NCBI RefSeq assembly: GCF_003240585.1 | Contig: NZ_PCDP01000043.1 | Location: 1-60,916 of the forward strand | From: Arminella tubonensis | GTDB taxonomy: Bacteria; Pseudomonadota; Alphaproteobacteria; Rhizobiales; Rhizobiaceae | Length of the DNA: 60,916 nt | Reading direction: 5' to 3' | In this document: positions 52,889-60,916 of the stretch, piece by piece | Position numbering within the stretch: position 1 is the first letter of the stretch | How the letters are laid out: each line of letters starts with the position of its first letter | Notes under the pieces: generated by a model | What the model was told of the DNA's origin: nothing | Seen by the model: only the letters and a program-made list of their open reading frames with translations | The model's database searches: none | Translations under genes and position numbers: made by a program

Positions 52889-53712
52889 GATTGAGAGATA
52901 TCCCCATCACGGCCTGGGTCGGCATCATCGGCATTCTTGTCGCAGCCATCTGCGCCATCTTTGCGCCTTGGCTTGCACCCTACGGCGAGACCCAGGTCGT
53001 CGGCGATGTCTGGGCGCCGGCAGACAACCAGTATTTCTTCGGTCTCGACAATCTCGGCCGCGACATCCTATCGCGGCTGATCTATGGCGCCCGGACGACA
53101 TTGTTCGTGGCGCTTGGCGCGACGCTGATCTCGTTCTCGCTCGGCATCATTCTGAGCTTCACCGCAGCGGTGTCCCGCGGGATGATCGACGCGGTGCTCT
53201 CGCGCTTCAACGATCTGATGATGTCGATCCCGACGCTGATCTTCGCACTGGTGGTGCTCGCGGTGCTGCCGCAAAACCTGATCGTGCTGATCCTGGTCAT
53301 GGCCGTTCTCGACTCCACCCGCGTCTACCGGCTCGGCCGAGCCGTCGCGCTTGACGTCGCCGTGATGGAATTCGTGGAGGCAGCCAAGCTTCGCGGCGAA
53401 GGCACGATTTGGATCATCTTCCGCGAGATTCTGCCGAATACGCTGTCGCCGTTGCTTGCCGAATTCGGCCTGCGCTTCGCTTTCGCCATCCTGTTCCTCT
53501 CTACCCTCTCCTTCCTCGGTCTCGGCATCCAGCCGCCGGCGGCCGACTGGGGCGGGATGGTCAAGGACAACAAGGACGGCATCATCTTTGGCATTTCTGC
53601 AGCGCTTGTTCCGGGCGGCGCGATCGCGGCGCTTGCCATCTGTGTCAATCTGGTGGTCGACTGGCTCTTGAAGCGAACCTCCAGCCTCAAGGGAGGACGT
53701 GGCGATGCCTGA
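52885..53712 (+). CDS. ABC transporter permease (DppC-like) of the carnitine-linked importer
   Basis: The 275-residue protein has six membrane segments and DppC marks: NQYFFGLDNLGRDILSRLIY after the first segment, the EAA loop EFVEAAKLRGEGTIWIIFRE, and LGLGIQPPAADWGGMVKDN near the C-terminus. It overlaps the upstream permease by four bases and the ATPase gene by eight. Confidence 0.9.
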   Translation: MRLRDIPITAWVGIIGILVAAICAIFAPWLAPYGETQVVGDVWAPADNQYFFGLDNLGRDILSRLIYGARTTLFVALGATLISFSLGIILSFTAAVSRGMIDAVLSRFNDLMMSIPTLIFALVVLAVLPQNLIVLILVMAVLDSTRVYRLGRAVALDVAVMEFVEAAKLRGEGTIWIIFREILPNTLSPLLAEFGLRFAFAILFLSTLSFLGLGIQPPAADWGGMVKDNKDGIIFGISAALVPGGAIAALAICVNLVVDWLLKRTSSLKGGRGDA

Positions 53713-55336
53713 GCTTCTTTCTGTCCGCGACCTCAAAATCGAGGCCACCAGCTATCCACCGGGCGAGCCGCCAAAACGCGTCACCATCGTCGACGGCGTC
53801 TCCTTCGATCTGCACAAGGGCAAGGTGCTTGGCCTGATCGGTGAGTCCGGCGCCGGCAAATCGACCATCGGCCTTTCTGCCTTGGCCTACGGCCGCGGCG
53901 GCGCGGAAATCACCGGCGGGCAAGTGCTGCTTGACGGCGACGATCTCTTGCCACTCGGTAAATCCGGCATCCGCAAGGTCCGTGGCGCCAGGGTCTGCTA
54001 TGTCGCGCAATCGGCAGCAGCGGCATTCAACCCGGCCCATCGGCTGGGGAGCCAGGTGATCGAAGCCTCGGTGAAACATGGCCTGATGACGAAGGAAGAG
54101 GCCAACGCCCGGGCGCTCTATCTCTTCCGGGTTCTCGGCCTGCCGAACCCTGAAAGCTTCGGCGAGCGCTACCCGCACCAGGTCTCCGGCGGCCAGCTCC
54201 AACGTGCCATGACGGCAATGGCGCTTTGTTCGAACCCGGAGCTGATCGTTTTCGACGAACCGACGACCGCACTCGATGTAACGACGCAGATCGATGTCCT
54301 CGCTGCGATCAAACATGCGATTGAGGAGACGAACACCGCCGCTCTCTATATTACGCATGACCTTGCGGTGGTTGCCCAGATTTCCGACGACATCATGGTG
54401 CTGCGTTACGGCAAAATGGTCGAATATGGCAGCGCCCAACAGATCATCGAAGCTCCGCGGGAAGCTTATACGCAGGCGCTGGTCAATGTTCGACAAGCAA
54501 CGCGCAAGGAAGCGTCCGATCAGACGGATTCCCTATTGAAGGTAGAAAACGTCACCGCAGGCTATTCCAATGGCTTCAAGGTGCTGTTCGATGTCTCGCT
54601 GCATGTGCCGAAAGGACAGACGTTGGCGGTTGTCGGCGAGTCCGGCTCCGGCAAGTCGACGCTTGCCCGCGTCATCACCGGCCTGCTGCCGCCGCAGCAA
54701 GGCAAGATCACCTTTGCCGGCAAAGCACTCTCGCCGGCATTGAAGGGCCGTTCGAACGACGACCTTCGACGAATCCAGCTGATCTATCAGATGGCCGACA
54801 CGGCAATGAACCCGCGCCAGACAGTGCGCGAGATCATCGGCCGGCCCCTCACCTTCTATTATGGTCTCCGTGGCGCGGCAAAGACGGCGCGCGTCAAGGA
54901 ACTGCTCGAACAGATCGAGATGGGCAAGGGCTTCGTCGACCGATATCCGGCTGAGCTGTCCGGCGGCCAGAAACAACGCGTTGCAATAGCAAGGGCGCTT
55001 GCCGCCAATCCCGAGCTCATCCTCTGCGACGAGCCGACCTCGGCACTCGACCCGCTGGTGGCGGAAGGCATCCTCAGCCTTTTGATGCGGCTGCAGGAAG
55101 AGACGCAAATCTCCTATATCTTCATCACCCACGACATCGCCATCGTCCGTGCGATCGCCGACAGCGTGGCGGTCATGCATCGCGGCAAGCTGGTGCGTTT
55201 CGGACCGAAATCCAAGGTCCTGTCGCCGCCCTTCGACGATTACACCGACCTGCTTTTAAAGTCCGTGCCGGAAATGGAAATCGGCTGGCTGGAGAAGGTG
55301 CTGACGACGCGAAAGATGGCAAGCGCAGGGAATTAA
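53705..55336 (+). CDS. Fused double ATPase of the carnitine-linked ABC importer
   Basis: The 543-residue protein joins two peptide-type ATPases in one chain. The first half (residues about 5-265) has GESGAGKST, VSGGQLQRAMTAMAL and FDEPTTALDV. The second (about 275-535) has GESGSGKST, LSGGQKQRVAIARAL and CDEPTSALDP. Fused forms are known (GsiA and YejF). Both nucleotide sites look competent. The ATG at 53705 is preferred because GGGAGG lies eight bases before it; a GTG two codons earlier is too close. It completes the importer. Confidence 0.92.
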   Translation: MPELLSVRDLKIEATSYPPGEPPKRVTIVDGVSFDLHKGKVLGLIGESGAGKSTIGLSALAYGRGGAEITGGQVLLDGDDLLPLGKSGIRKVRGARVCYVAQSAAAAFNPAHRLGSQVIEASVKHGLMTKEEANARALYLFRVLGLPNPESFGERYPHQVSGGQLQRAMTAMALCSNPELIVFDEPTTALDVTTQIDVLAAIKHAIEETNTAALYITHDLAVVAQISDDIMVLRYGKMVEYGSAQQIIEAPREAYTQALVNVRQATRKEASDQTDSLLKVENVTAGYSNGFKVLFDVSLHVPKGQTLAVVGESGSGKSTLARVITGLLPPQQGKITFAGKALSPALKGRSNDDLRRIQLIYQMADTAMNPRQTVREIIGRPLTFYYGLRGAAKTARVKELLEQIEMGKGFVDRYPAELSGGQKQRVAIARALAANPELILCDEPTSALDPLVAEGILSLLMRLQEETQISYIFITHDIAIVRAIADSVAVMHRGKLVRFGPKSKVLSPPFDDYTDLLLKSVPEMEIGWLEKVLTTRKMASAGN

Positions 55337-55416
55337 GGCTGCGGAAGCAGCGACCAAACTGACGAATACTCGCTTGGCAGGTGTTCGACACTTTAAACAA
55401 GAGCTAAATTTTGCCC

Positions 55417-57417
55417 ATGACAGACCGAGAATTTTCCGTCACCGACAACCAATGGATCACGCTGAAAGACGGCACGCGGCTTGCAGCTCGTATCTGGATG
55501 CCGGATGGCGCCGAAGCGGACCCGGTACCGGCGGTGTTCGAGTTCCTGCCCTATCGAAAGCGCGACGGCACTAGTCCGCGTGACGAATCCACCTATCCCG
55601 TCTTTGCCGCCGCCGGGATTGCCGGCGTGCGCGTCGATATTCGCGGCTCAGGCGAATCCGATGGCGTCATCGATGGAGAATATACCGAGCTCGAACTCGC
55701 CAATGCCTGCGAACTGATCGCCTGGATTGCCGGACAGCCCTGGTCGAACGGGTCAGTCGGCATGATGGGCATTTCCTGGGGCGGCTTCAATTGCCTGCAG
55801 GTAGCCGCACTTCGTCCGCCGGCCCTGAAGGCAATCATCTCGATCGCGTCGACTGTCGACCGCTACAATGATGACATCCACTATAAGAACGGCTGCCATC
55901 TCTCGGCACAACTCTCCTGGGCAGCCACCATGCTTGCCTACCAGTCTCGTGCACCCGATCCGGCCCTTGTCGGCGATCGGTGGAAAGCGATGTGGTTGGA
56001 GCGGTTGGAAAACGAGCCGTTCTTCATGGAGGAGTGGCTGCAGCATCAGCGTCGCGATGACTTCTGGAAGCACGGCTCGATCTCGGAGGATTTTTCCGCT
56101 GTCGAGGTGCCGGCACTGGTCATCGCCGGCTGGGCCGACGGATATCGCAATACGCCGCTGAAGGCCGTCGAGGGTCTCGGCGACAAATCCAAAGCGCTGA
56201 TCGGCCCATGGGTCCATAAATATCCGCATTTCGCCTGGCCGAAACCGCGTGCCGATTTCCATGGCGAGGCGATCGCATGGTGGAACCGCTGGCTGCGCCG
56301 CGAGGAGAACGGCGTTGAAAATCTGCCGCAGGTGCGCGCCTATATCCTGGACGGGCCGAAACCGGCGCCGCGCCGCGACGTCGATCCAGGCTTCTGGCTG
56401 GCGATGGAAACCTGGCAGAAGCCGGAAATGCAGTGCTTCTATGTCGAGCAGTTCGGTTCGCTGATGGAGGGCATGCCGATACCGCACGCGCCGGAACACC
56501 TGCTCTATCTGAAATCCCCGCTCGATACCGGGACTGCGTCAGGCGAATGGTTCACGCTCAAGCCCGACGCCGAACTGGCGATCGACCAGCGCAGTGACGA
56601 TGCCGGCTCGATGACTTTTCAGACGGCACCCCTCACGGAGGCGCAGGACTATCTCGGCCAACCGGTCCTGACGATTTCCTTGAGGTCCGAGGCTGAACTC
56701 GCCAATCTTTGCGCTCGCCTCGTCGATATCCATCCCGACGGAACGGCGACGCGCGTCTCCTTTGGCGTGCTGAACCTTGCCCATCGCGATGGCAACGAAC
56801 ATCCGCAGCCGATGACGCCGGGCGCGCCCACGCATATCCGCCTCATGCTCGATGCCTGCGGCTATCGCTTCGGCAAGGGCCATCGCATCCGCCTGTCGCT
56901 GTCAACATCATACTGGCCGATGGTCCTGCCGCCGCCGATCGATGTCGGCCTGTCGCTGGACATCGCTTCCCTCGGTCTTGCCATGCCAAAACTTGGGAGC
57001 CACAACGTGATCGAGGTCAAGCAGCCAGACAATTCCGATCCGCTGCCAAAATACAAAGAGCACAAACCGGGCGCCACCAGGCGGCAGGTGGTGCGCGACA
57101 TGTCCGCCAACCGAACTGACTATTGCATCTACGAGGATACCGGGCTTTTCGAACACCCCGGTACCGGCCTTTCGACCCGGCAATTGCGCGACGAAGTCTG
57201 GTCGATTTCACCTGATGATCCGCTGTCGATGAGGGGCACCTCGGTGTGGACCTGCGACATGCAACGACCGGGCTGGTTTGTCCGCACCGTGGCCACCGCG
57301 ACGATTGCCTGCACGGCCGCCGATTGGCTGATCGCGGGATCCGTGGTCGCATTTGAAGGCGACGCGAAGATCTTCGAAAAGACCTATGAAAAGGTCATTC
57401 CACGCGACCTGATGTGA
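55417..57417 (+). CDS. CocE/NonD-family hydrolase (S15-like acylesterase)
   Basis: The 666-residue protein has an N-terminal alpha/beta-hydrolase domain with RGSGESDG, the nucleophile elbow GISWGGFN (Ser in G-x-S-x-G) and acid and His residues in VIAGWADGYRNTP and WVHKYPHFAWP. A helical cap and a C-terminal jelly roll (about 430-660) complete the X-Pro-dipeptidyl-peptidase-like layout. Members cleave esters such as cocaine, or acyl-amino compounds. No signal peptide is seen. It follows the importer by 80 bases, so it probably hydrolyses the imported compound, perhaps an acylcarnitine ester. That is a guess from position. Confidence 0.88.
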   Translation: MTDREFSVTDNQWITLKDGTRLAARIWMPDGAEADPVPAVFEFLPYRKRDGTSPRDESTYPVFAAAGIAGVRVDIRGSGESDGVIDGEYTELELANACELIAWIAGQPWSNGSVGMMGISWGGFNCLQVAALRPPALKAIISIASTVDRYNDDIHYKNGCHLSAQLSWAATMLAYQSRAPDPALVGDRWKAMWLERLENEPFFMEEWLQHQRRDDFWKHGSISEDFSAVEVPALVIAGWADGYRNTPLKAVEGLGDKSKALIGPWVHKYPHFAWPKPRADFHGEAIAWWNRWLRREENGVENLPQVRAYILDGPKPAPRRDVDPGFWLAMETWQKPEMQCFYVEQFGSLMEGMPIPHAPEHLLYLKSPLDTGTASGEWFTLKPDAELAIDQRSDDAGSMTFQTAPLTEAQDYLGQPVLTISLRSEAELANLCARLVDIHPDGTATRVSFGVLNLAHRDGNEHPQPMTPGAPTHIRLMLDACGYRFGKGHRIRLSLSTSYWPMVLPPPIDVGLSLDIASLGLAMPKLGSHNVIEVKQPDNSDPLPKYKEHKPGATRRQVVRDMSANRTDYCIYEDTGLFEHPGTGLSTRQLRDEVWSISPDDPLSMRGTSVWTCDMQRPGWFVRTVATATIACTAADWLIAGSVVAFEGDAKIFEKTYEKVIPRDLM

Positions 57418-57420
57418 TGA

Positions 57421-58350
57421 TCAAGTCGCTCCGGCGAAACGGCTGACGGCAACGCAAAGAGCATGGAAGCCATCGCTCGCGCCCTCACTCATGTGGCGGG
57501 CGCGCAACCAGGCGTGGACCATCTGCGGCTCCTCGCGGAACCACACCTCGACGCCGGCAGCCGCGAGCCGCCCGGCATAGTTCCGGCCATCATCGCGCAA
57601 CGGATCGAAATGGGCGACGGTTATGTAGGCGGGCGGCAGGCCGGCGCAGGATCTGGTCAGGAGCGGATGCGCGACCGGCTCGTCGGCAGGCGCATTGAGG
57701 ATCGCCCGGTAATAGGCGGTATCGGCGGTGGTCAGGCCTGGCGCCTCGGCCATTTCCTCATAGGAGCCGGAGACCAGATCGCCGCCGAGCGCGGGGTAAA
57801 CCAACACCTGACCGACAATGCCCGATAGCGCTTCGTCGCGGGCCCTGAGCGCCAATCCGGCTGCCAGGTTGCCACCGGCGCTATCACCGACTAGTACAAT
57901 CTTGTGCCCTTCTCCGAGCAAGAGCTTGAGGACGGTGAACGCGTCATCGGTTTGCGCCGGCCAGACATGCTCGGGCGCGAGCCGGTAGTCTACGGAGACT
58001 AGTTCTGCGCCTGCGAAATCGGAAATCTCGGCACAGATTGCGTGGTGGCTCGATAGCGAACCAACGACAAATCCGCCGCCATGCAGATAGAGTAGTTTGG
58101 TCCTGGTGCGGAGATTGGCGGGCTTATAGCGCCTTGTCGGGATTGCACCGATCAGCGCATCTTCGGCCGTCATCCCATCGGGCAATGGCCGGTCGAACTG
58201 GGCGCAAAGCGCGTCGTACCACTGGCGTTGCTGGCCGATCGATGCATCGACCGCATCCGCTGGATAAAAGCCGTCGCAAATGCGCAGGAATTTGAGGATG
58301 CCGGGCTCGGCAGGCATCGGCCGAAGTGTCGATTTTTTCGCCGATGGCAT
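57421..58350 (-). CDS. Alpha/beta hydrolase, HSL-type esterase
   Basis: The 309-residue enzyme has the hormone-sensitive-lipase marks: oxyanion HGGGFVVGSL near residue 91, VSVDYRLAPEHVWPAQTDDA, the nucleophile Ser in VGDSAGGNLAAGLAL, Asp in VAHFDPLRDDG and His near MVHAWL. It hydrolyses small carboxyl esters. Start is the ATG at 58350, with GAGGGAGG upstream. Its stop lies three bases from the stop of the convergent CocE-type gene, so it is not in that operon. Confidence 0.88.
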   Translation of the reverse strand: MPSAKKSTLRPMPAEPGILKFLRICDGFYPADAVDASIGQQRQWYDALCAQFDRPLPDGMTAEDALIGAIPTRRYKPANLRTRTKLLYLHGGGFVVGSLSSHHAICAEISDFAGAELVSVDYRLAPEHVWPAQTDDAFTVLKLLLGEGHKIVLVGDSAGGNLAAGLALRARDEALSGIVGQVLVYPALGGDLVSGSYEEMAEAPGLTTADTAYYRAILNAPADEPVAHPLLTRSCAGLPPAYITVAHFDPLRDDGRNYAGRLAAAGVEVWFREEPQMVHAWLRARHMSEGASDGFHALCVAVSRFAGAT

Positions 58351-58409
58351 ACTTTCCCTCCCTCAAAATTTGCACGCCGCACAACGCCGGTTAGGGAATT
58401 CGAATATGC

Positions 58410-58625
58410 CTAGAATTGTCGCCACTTAGACTGGGGCAACCCTTGTTGCTCGACAAAGCGATTCATCTCGGCGATGGCTTCAGCATTTTCTAAACGCCAG
58501 ATCTTCCCTTGAGCATCCGGCGCCAGAAAATGTTCGCCGTTATTCACAGCTTCGACATAAGCACGGGGAGGCGCTGGAGGTTTGCGCGAGCGTGACAATA
58601 GATGATCCTCGTCATTCACAACCAT
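58410..58625 (-). pseudogene. CcdA-like antitoxin, truncated and orphan
   Basis: The last 32 residues of the frame (GKIWRLENAEAIAEMNRFVE, then QQGLPQSKWRQF) match the CcdA antitoxin C-terminus (W.EN.EAI...N.FVE..GL.....R.F). The N-terminal DNA-binding half does not look like CcdA (VNDEDHLLSRSRKPPAPPRA). No CcdB toxin gene follows: where its ATG would overlap or sit just after the stop, the sequence reads GGCATATTC. The module appears broken, or the 71-residue protein is an unrelated chimera. Confidence 0.4.
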
Positions 58626-58665
58626 AATGCGCTAACCACAGAAACCTGTCGAGCCAAGATGGTAC

Positions 58666-59874
58666 TTATTCCGCCGCAACTTCCACCTCCGCCGCGCGCC
58701 GGCGGCCTATGGTCAACTGGGTCAGCACAAGCGCTGCGACTGCGCAGAGCGCAATCCCGACTGCCATCGGCACTGCTGTTCCGTCGAAGAACACGCCGGC
58801 GATGGCCATCGCGATCGCAGCGGTCACAAACTGCAGCGTCCCCATCAGCGCCGAGGCGGTGCCTGCGATCGCGCCGTGGTCTTCAAGTGCCAATACCGCC
58901 GTCGTCGGGATGACGAGGCCGAGAAAGCCATAGCCGATGAACAGGAAGGCTGCCATGACGGGAAGCTGATCAAAACCGAGGCTCATGACGACTGCCATCG
59001 CGGCCATTGCGAAGGCGAAGCCAGATACGGCGGCACGCATGACGCGAATCAGTCCAAAGCGTTCGCCGAGCCAGCCGGTCAGCTGCGATACTGTGAAAAA
59101 AGAGACCGCATTGATCGAGAAGGCAAAGCTGTATTGCGTCGGAGAGAGGCCGTAGTGGTTGATCAGCACAAACGGCGAATTGGCGAGATAGACGAGGAAG
59201 CCCGAAATGCCGAGGCCGCCGATGAAAGTCAGCGTCAGGAAATGCCGGTCGCCCAGGAGAAGGCGATATGCCGCCATGGCACTGCGAAAGCCACTTTCCG
59301 AACGATCCGCTTTGGAACGGGTTTCACTCAACTGTGTCGACAACAGGATCAATCCAATGAAGGCGGCGATCATCACTGCCCAGAAGACGCCGCGCCAGCC
59401 GTAAAATGCGATGACGGCGCTGCCTGTGAGCGGGGCGAGGATCGGCGAAATGCTGAACACGAGCATCAACAGCGACATCAGCCGTGCCGCCTGCACGCCG
59501 GTATGCATGTCCCGGACAATGGCGCGCGGGACGACCATGCCGGCCGCACCGCCAATGCCCTGAAGGAACCTGAAGGCAATCAAGGTCTCGATACTGCTTG
59601 CCGTAGCGCAGCCGATGCTGGCGACCGCAAAAAGGCCGATGCCCATGTAGAGCGGCGCCTTACGGCCCCACATATCGGCCAGCGGCCCGTAGACCAGCTG
59701 AAAGATCGCGAACGGAATGAAGAAGGCGAGCAGGCTCATCTGGACGGCATTATCTGGTGCGCCGAGATCCTTGCCGATCGACGGCAAGGCCGGAAGATAC
59801 ATGTCGATGGCGAAAGGACCGATGGCCGAAAGCAAGCCGAGGATAAGCGCAATGCGGAAAAATGAAGCGGGCAT
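58666..59874 (-). CDS. Bcr/CflA-family multidrug exporter (MFS, DHA1)
   Basis: The 402-residue protein has 12 membrane segments and Bcr/CflA signatures: IGPFAIDMYLPALPSIGKDL in segment 1, YGPLADMWGRKAPLYMGIGL as motif A, RFLQGIGGAAGMVVPRAIVRD, and ILAPLTGSAVIAFYGWRGVF. It expels drugs in exchange for H+. It is divergent from a TetR gene across 213 bases with two clear palindromes, so it is probably repressed by that regulator. Confidence 0.9.
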   Translation of the reverse strand: MPASFFRIALILGLLSAIGPFAIDMYLPALPSIGKDLGAPDNAVQMSLLAFFIPFAIFQLVYGPLADMWGRKAPLYMGIGLFAVASIGCATASSIETLIAFRFLQGIGGAAGMVVPRAIVRDMHTGVQAARLMSLLMLVFSISPILAPLTGSAVIAFYGWRGVFWAVMIAAFIGLILLSTQLSETRSKADRSESGFRSAMAAYRLLLGDRHFLTLTFIGGLGISGFLVYLANSPFVLINHYGLSPTQYSFAFSINAVSFFTVSQLTGWLGERFGLIRVMRAAVSGFAFAMAAMAVVMSLGFDQLPVMAAFLFIGYGFLGLVIPTTAVLALEDHGAIAGTASALMGTLQFVTAAIAMAIAGVFFDGTAVPMAVGIALCAVAALVLTQLTIGRRRAAEVEVAAE

Positions 59875-60027
59875 GGCAATGATCTTTCAGAAAGTGCCGC
59901 GTCCGGAAGCCGGATTGCTTCCAAGCCGCAAGGGCTTTCAAGAGAGGGGCAACGATGGTGGGCCGTCGCAACGTCGCGCCGGCTTGGGAGAACCGTGCGA
60001 TGGTCTTACCGTTGGTCCAAAAACTTG

Positions 60028-60039
60028 GACACGCGTGTC
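60028..60039. promoter_or_regulatory. Candidate TetR operator (first palindrome)
   Basis: GACACGCGTGTC is a perfect 12-base palindrome in the intergenic region. It shares the GACA/TGTC half-sites with the palindrome four bases to its right. Confidence 0.6.
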
Positions 60040-60042
60040 AAA

Positions 60043-60060
60043 TTAGACACTGTTGTCTAA
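60043..60060. promoter_or_regulatory. Candidate TetR operator (second palindrome)
   Basis: TTAGACA-CTGT-TGTCTAA has perfect seven-base arms around a four-base spacer, 28 bases upstream of the tetR start. Together with the adjacent palindrome it would let the regulator repress both its own gene and the exporter. Confidence 0.65.
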
Positions 60061-60087
60061 AACGTCAATGCGCATTATCTTCACTCC

Positions 60088-60789
60088 ATGAAAAGCCCAA
60101 GCGATATCATCATCAAATCCGACGACCACCCGAAACGTGGGCAATACGCAAAACGCGTTTCAATCCTGGATGCAGCAGCAGAAGTATTTTGCCGGGAGGG
60201 CTTCTCCGGCGCCTGCATAGATGAGATTGCGGCTGAAGCATGCGTGAGCAGGCAGACGGTATATAATCACTACCACGAGAAAGAGACGTTGTTTACGGCT
60301 GTCGTCGAAGACGTAATGAAACGCGTCAACGCCGTCCTGTTTTCGACTTTATCGACCTTTCCCGACACCAGCGATAACCTGCAGGAGGATCTGACCGCTT
60401 TCGCAGTTCGGTTGACCAAGAACTGCACGTGTACCCATGACGGAAAATTCCTGCGCAAGCTCGTACTGCAGGAGGGTGATCGCTATCCGCACCTCTTCGA
60501 AGTCTGGCGCCAGCAAGGGCCGTGCAAGACGACCAAGGCGCTTGCAGCACTTTTCGCGCGTCTCAATCATCAAGGCGTCCTCGATATAGACGACTTCGAT
60601 CTCGCTGCCCGCCAGTTTTTGGCACTGGTCAATGCCGATATGCAAATGGTCGTCCTGTTCGGCGGCGTTCTTTCAGACGAAGAGTTGCAGGTTTCGGCGC
60701 AAAATGCGGTGCGCACCTTTTTGCGCGCCTATGGTCACGTAACGGAAAAGGAGCAAGGCTCCCGCATCTCCGCGTTGTCGGGCGTTTAG
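60088..60789 (+). CDS. TetR-family transcriptional repressor
   Basis: The 233-residue protein has a TetR helix-turn-helix at about residues 23-70 (ILDAAAEVFCREGFSGACID, EIAAEACVSRQTVYNHYHEK). A C-terminal ligand-binding helical domain (TetR_C_7-like end) follows. An N-terminal extension of about 20 residues precedes the helix-turn-helix. It is divergent from the Bcr/CflA exporter and flanked by two palindromes, so it likely represses both. The ligand is probably a drug or aromatic compound; this is inferred from the usual partner. Its stop overlaps the next gene's stop. Confidence 0.9.
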   Translation: MKSPSDIIIKSDDHPKRGQYAKRVSILDAAAEVFCREGFSGACIDEIAAEACVSRQTVYNHYHEKETLFTAVVEDVMKRVNAVLFSTLSTFPDTSDNLQEDLTAFAVRLTKNCTCTHDGKFLRKLVLQEGDRYPHLFEVWRQQGPCKTTKALAALFARLNHQGVLDIDDFDLAARQFLALVNADMQMVVLFGGVLSDEELQVSAQNAVRTFLRAYGHVTEKEQGSRISALSGV

Positions 60790-60916
60790 CAGGCTGTTGA
60801 AGAAGTCTCTGGTTTGGCCTTCAGCACGGCCTCATCGCCGTTGTGGTACGCGAAAGTGATCTCGATCGCGTCATCGTCGAGCAATTCGGCATGACCGTCG
60901 CCCGAGACCTCGTCCG
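60786..60916 (-). CDS. C-terminal part of an unknown protein (cut by window edge)
   Basis: The minus strand holds an open frame of 42 residues that runs off the window: DEVSGDGHAELLDDDAIEIT, then FAYHNGDEAVLKAKPETSST, AC and a TAA at 60786-60788. The acidic G..EL.DD...EI.F..GDEA pattern recalls short proteins that sit beside IS elements in proteobacteria, but this is only an impression. It converges with and overlaps the stop of the TetR gene. The function is unknown. Confidence 0.5.
   Translation of the reverse strand, partial: DEVSGDGHAELLDDDAIEITFAYHNGDEAVLKAKPETSSTAC

Noticed and set aside
1..60916. tRNA, rRNA, CRISPR or replication origin
   Set aside because: No cloverleaf, rRNA-like stretch, spaced repeat array or repABC-type gene was seen.

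Overview
The window looks like part of an accessory replicon or genomic island of a Rhizobiaceae alphaproteobacterium (Rhizobium/Agrobacterium type). The reasons are the GC-rich coding bias, the many ABC uptake operons each with its own LacI, GntR, LysR or AraC regulator, and remnants of IS30, IS1595 and IS1182 transposases. No rRNA, tRNA, CRISPR array or replication gene was seen. The assignment is inferred from gene content only.

Layout. Positions 1-7000 are a mobile and decayed zone. They hold the start of an IS30-type transposase, an unknown exported protein, a PrlF-YhaV toxin-antitoxin pair, and IS1595 and IS1182 debris. They also hold truncated DUF4236, LysR and thioester-hydrolase genes, plus intact VOC and ArsR-SRPBCC genes. 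Positions 7000-21900 carry single metabolic and regulatory genes: an SDR oxidoreductase, a CPA1 Na+/H+ antiporter, a HAD phosphatase, a tyrosine phosphatase-like protein, a PAS-GGDEF cyclase, a polyol dehydrogenase, two DHA2 exporters, an aldehyde dehydrogenase with a divergent LysR regulator, and a glutathione peroxidase.

Positions 21976-28686 are a LacI-controlled CUT1 sugar operon (sugar isomerase, Gfo/Idh/MocA oxidoreductase, binding protein, two permeases, no ATPase). Its promoter region holds two LacI-type palindromes. Positions 28794-42504 are a peptide or amide utilisation locus. A full Dpp/Opp-type importer and an M32 carboxypeptidase run on the minus strand. A divergent GntR gene heads a translationally coupled series: creatininase-fold enzyme, ketopantoate-reductase-like enzyme, SDR, M20 peptidase and gamma-glutamyltransferase.

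Positions 42498-57417 are the most coherent system: a carnitine/gamma-butyrobetaine catabolic island. It has a CdhR-like AraC regulator, a BKACE dehydrocarnitine cleavage enzyme, a carnitine dehydrogenase fused to a thioesterase, an acyl-CoA dehydrogenase, an ADP-forming CoA ligase and a CaiD-type crotonobetainyl-CoA hydratase. These are followed by a peptide-class ABC importer with a Tat-exported binding protein and a fused double ATPase, then a CocE-type hydrolase. Together they could import a trimethylammonium compound, activate and oxidise it to carnitinyl-CoA/carnitine, and convert carnitine to glycine betaine. The window closes with an HSL-type esterase, an orphan CcdA-like antitoxin fragment, a Bcr/CflA exporter with a divergent TetR regulator and clear operators, and a partial gene.
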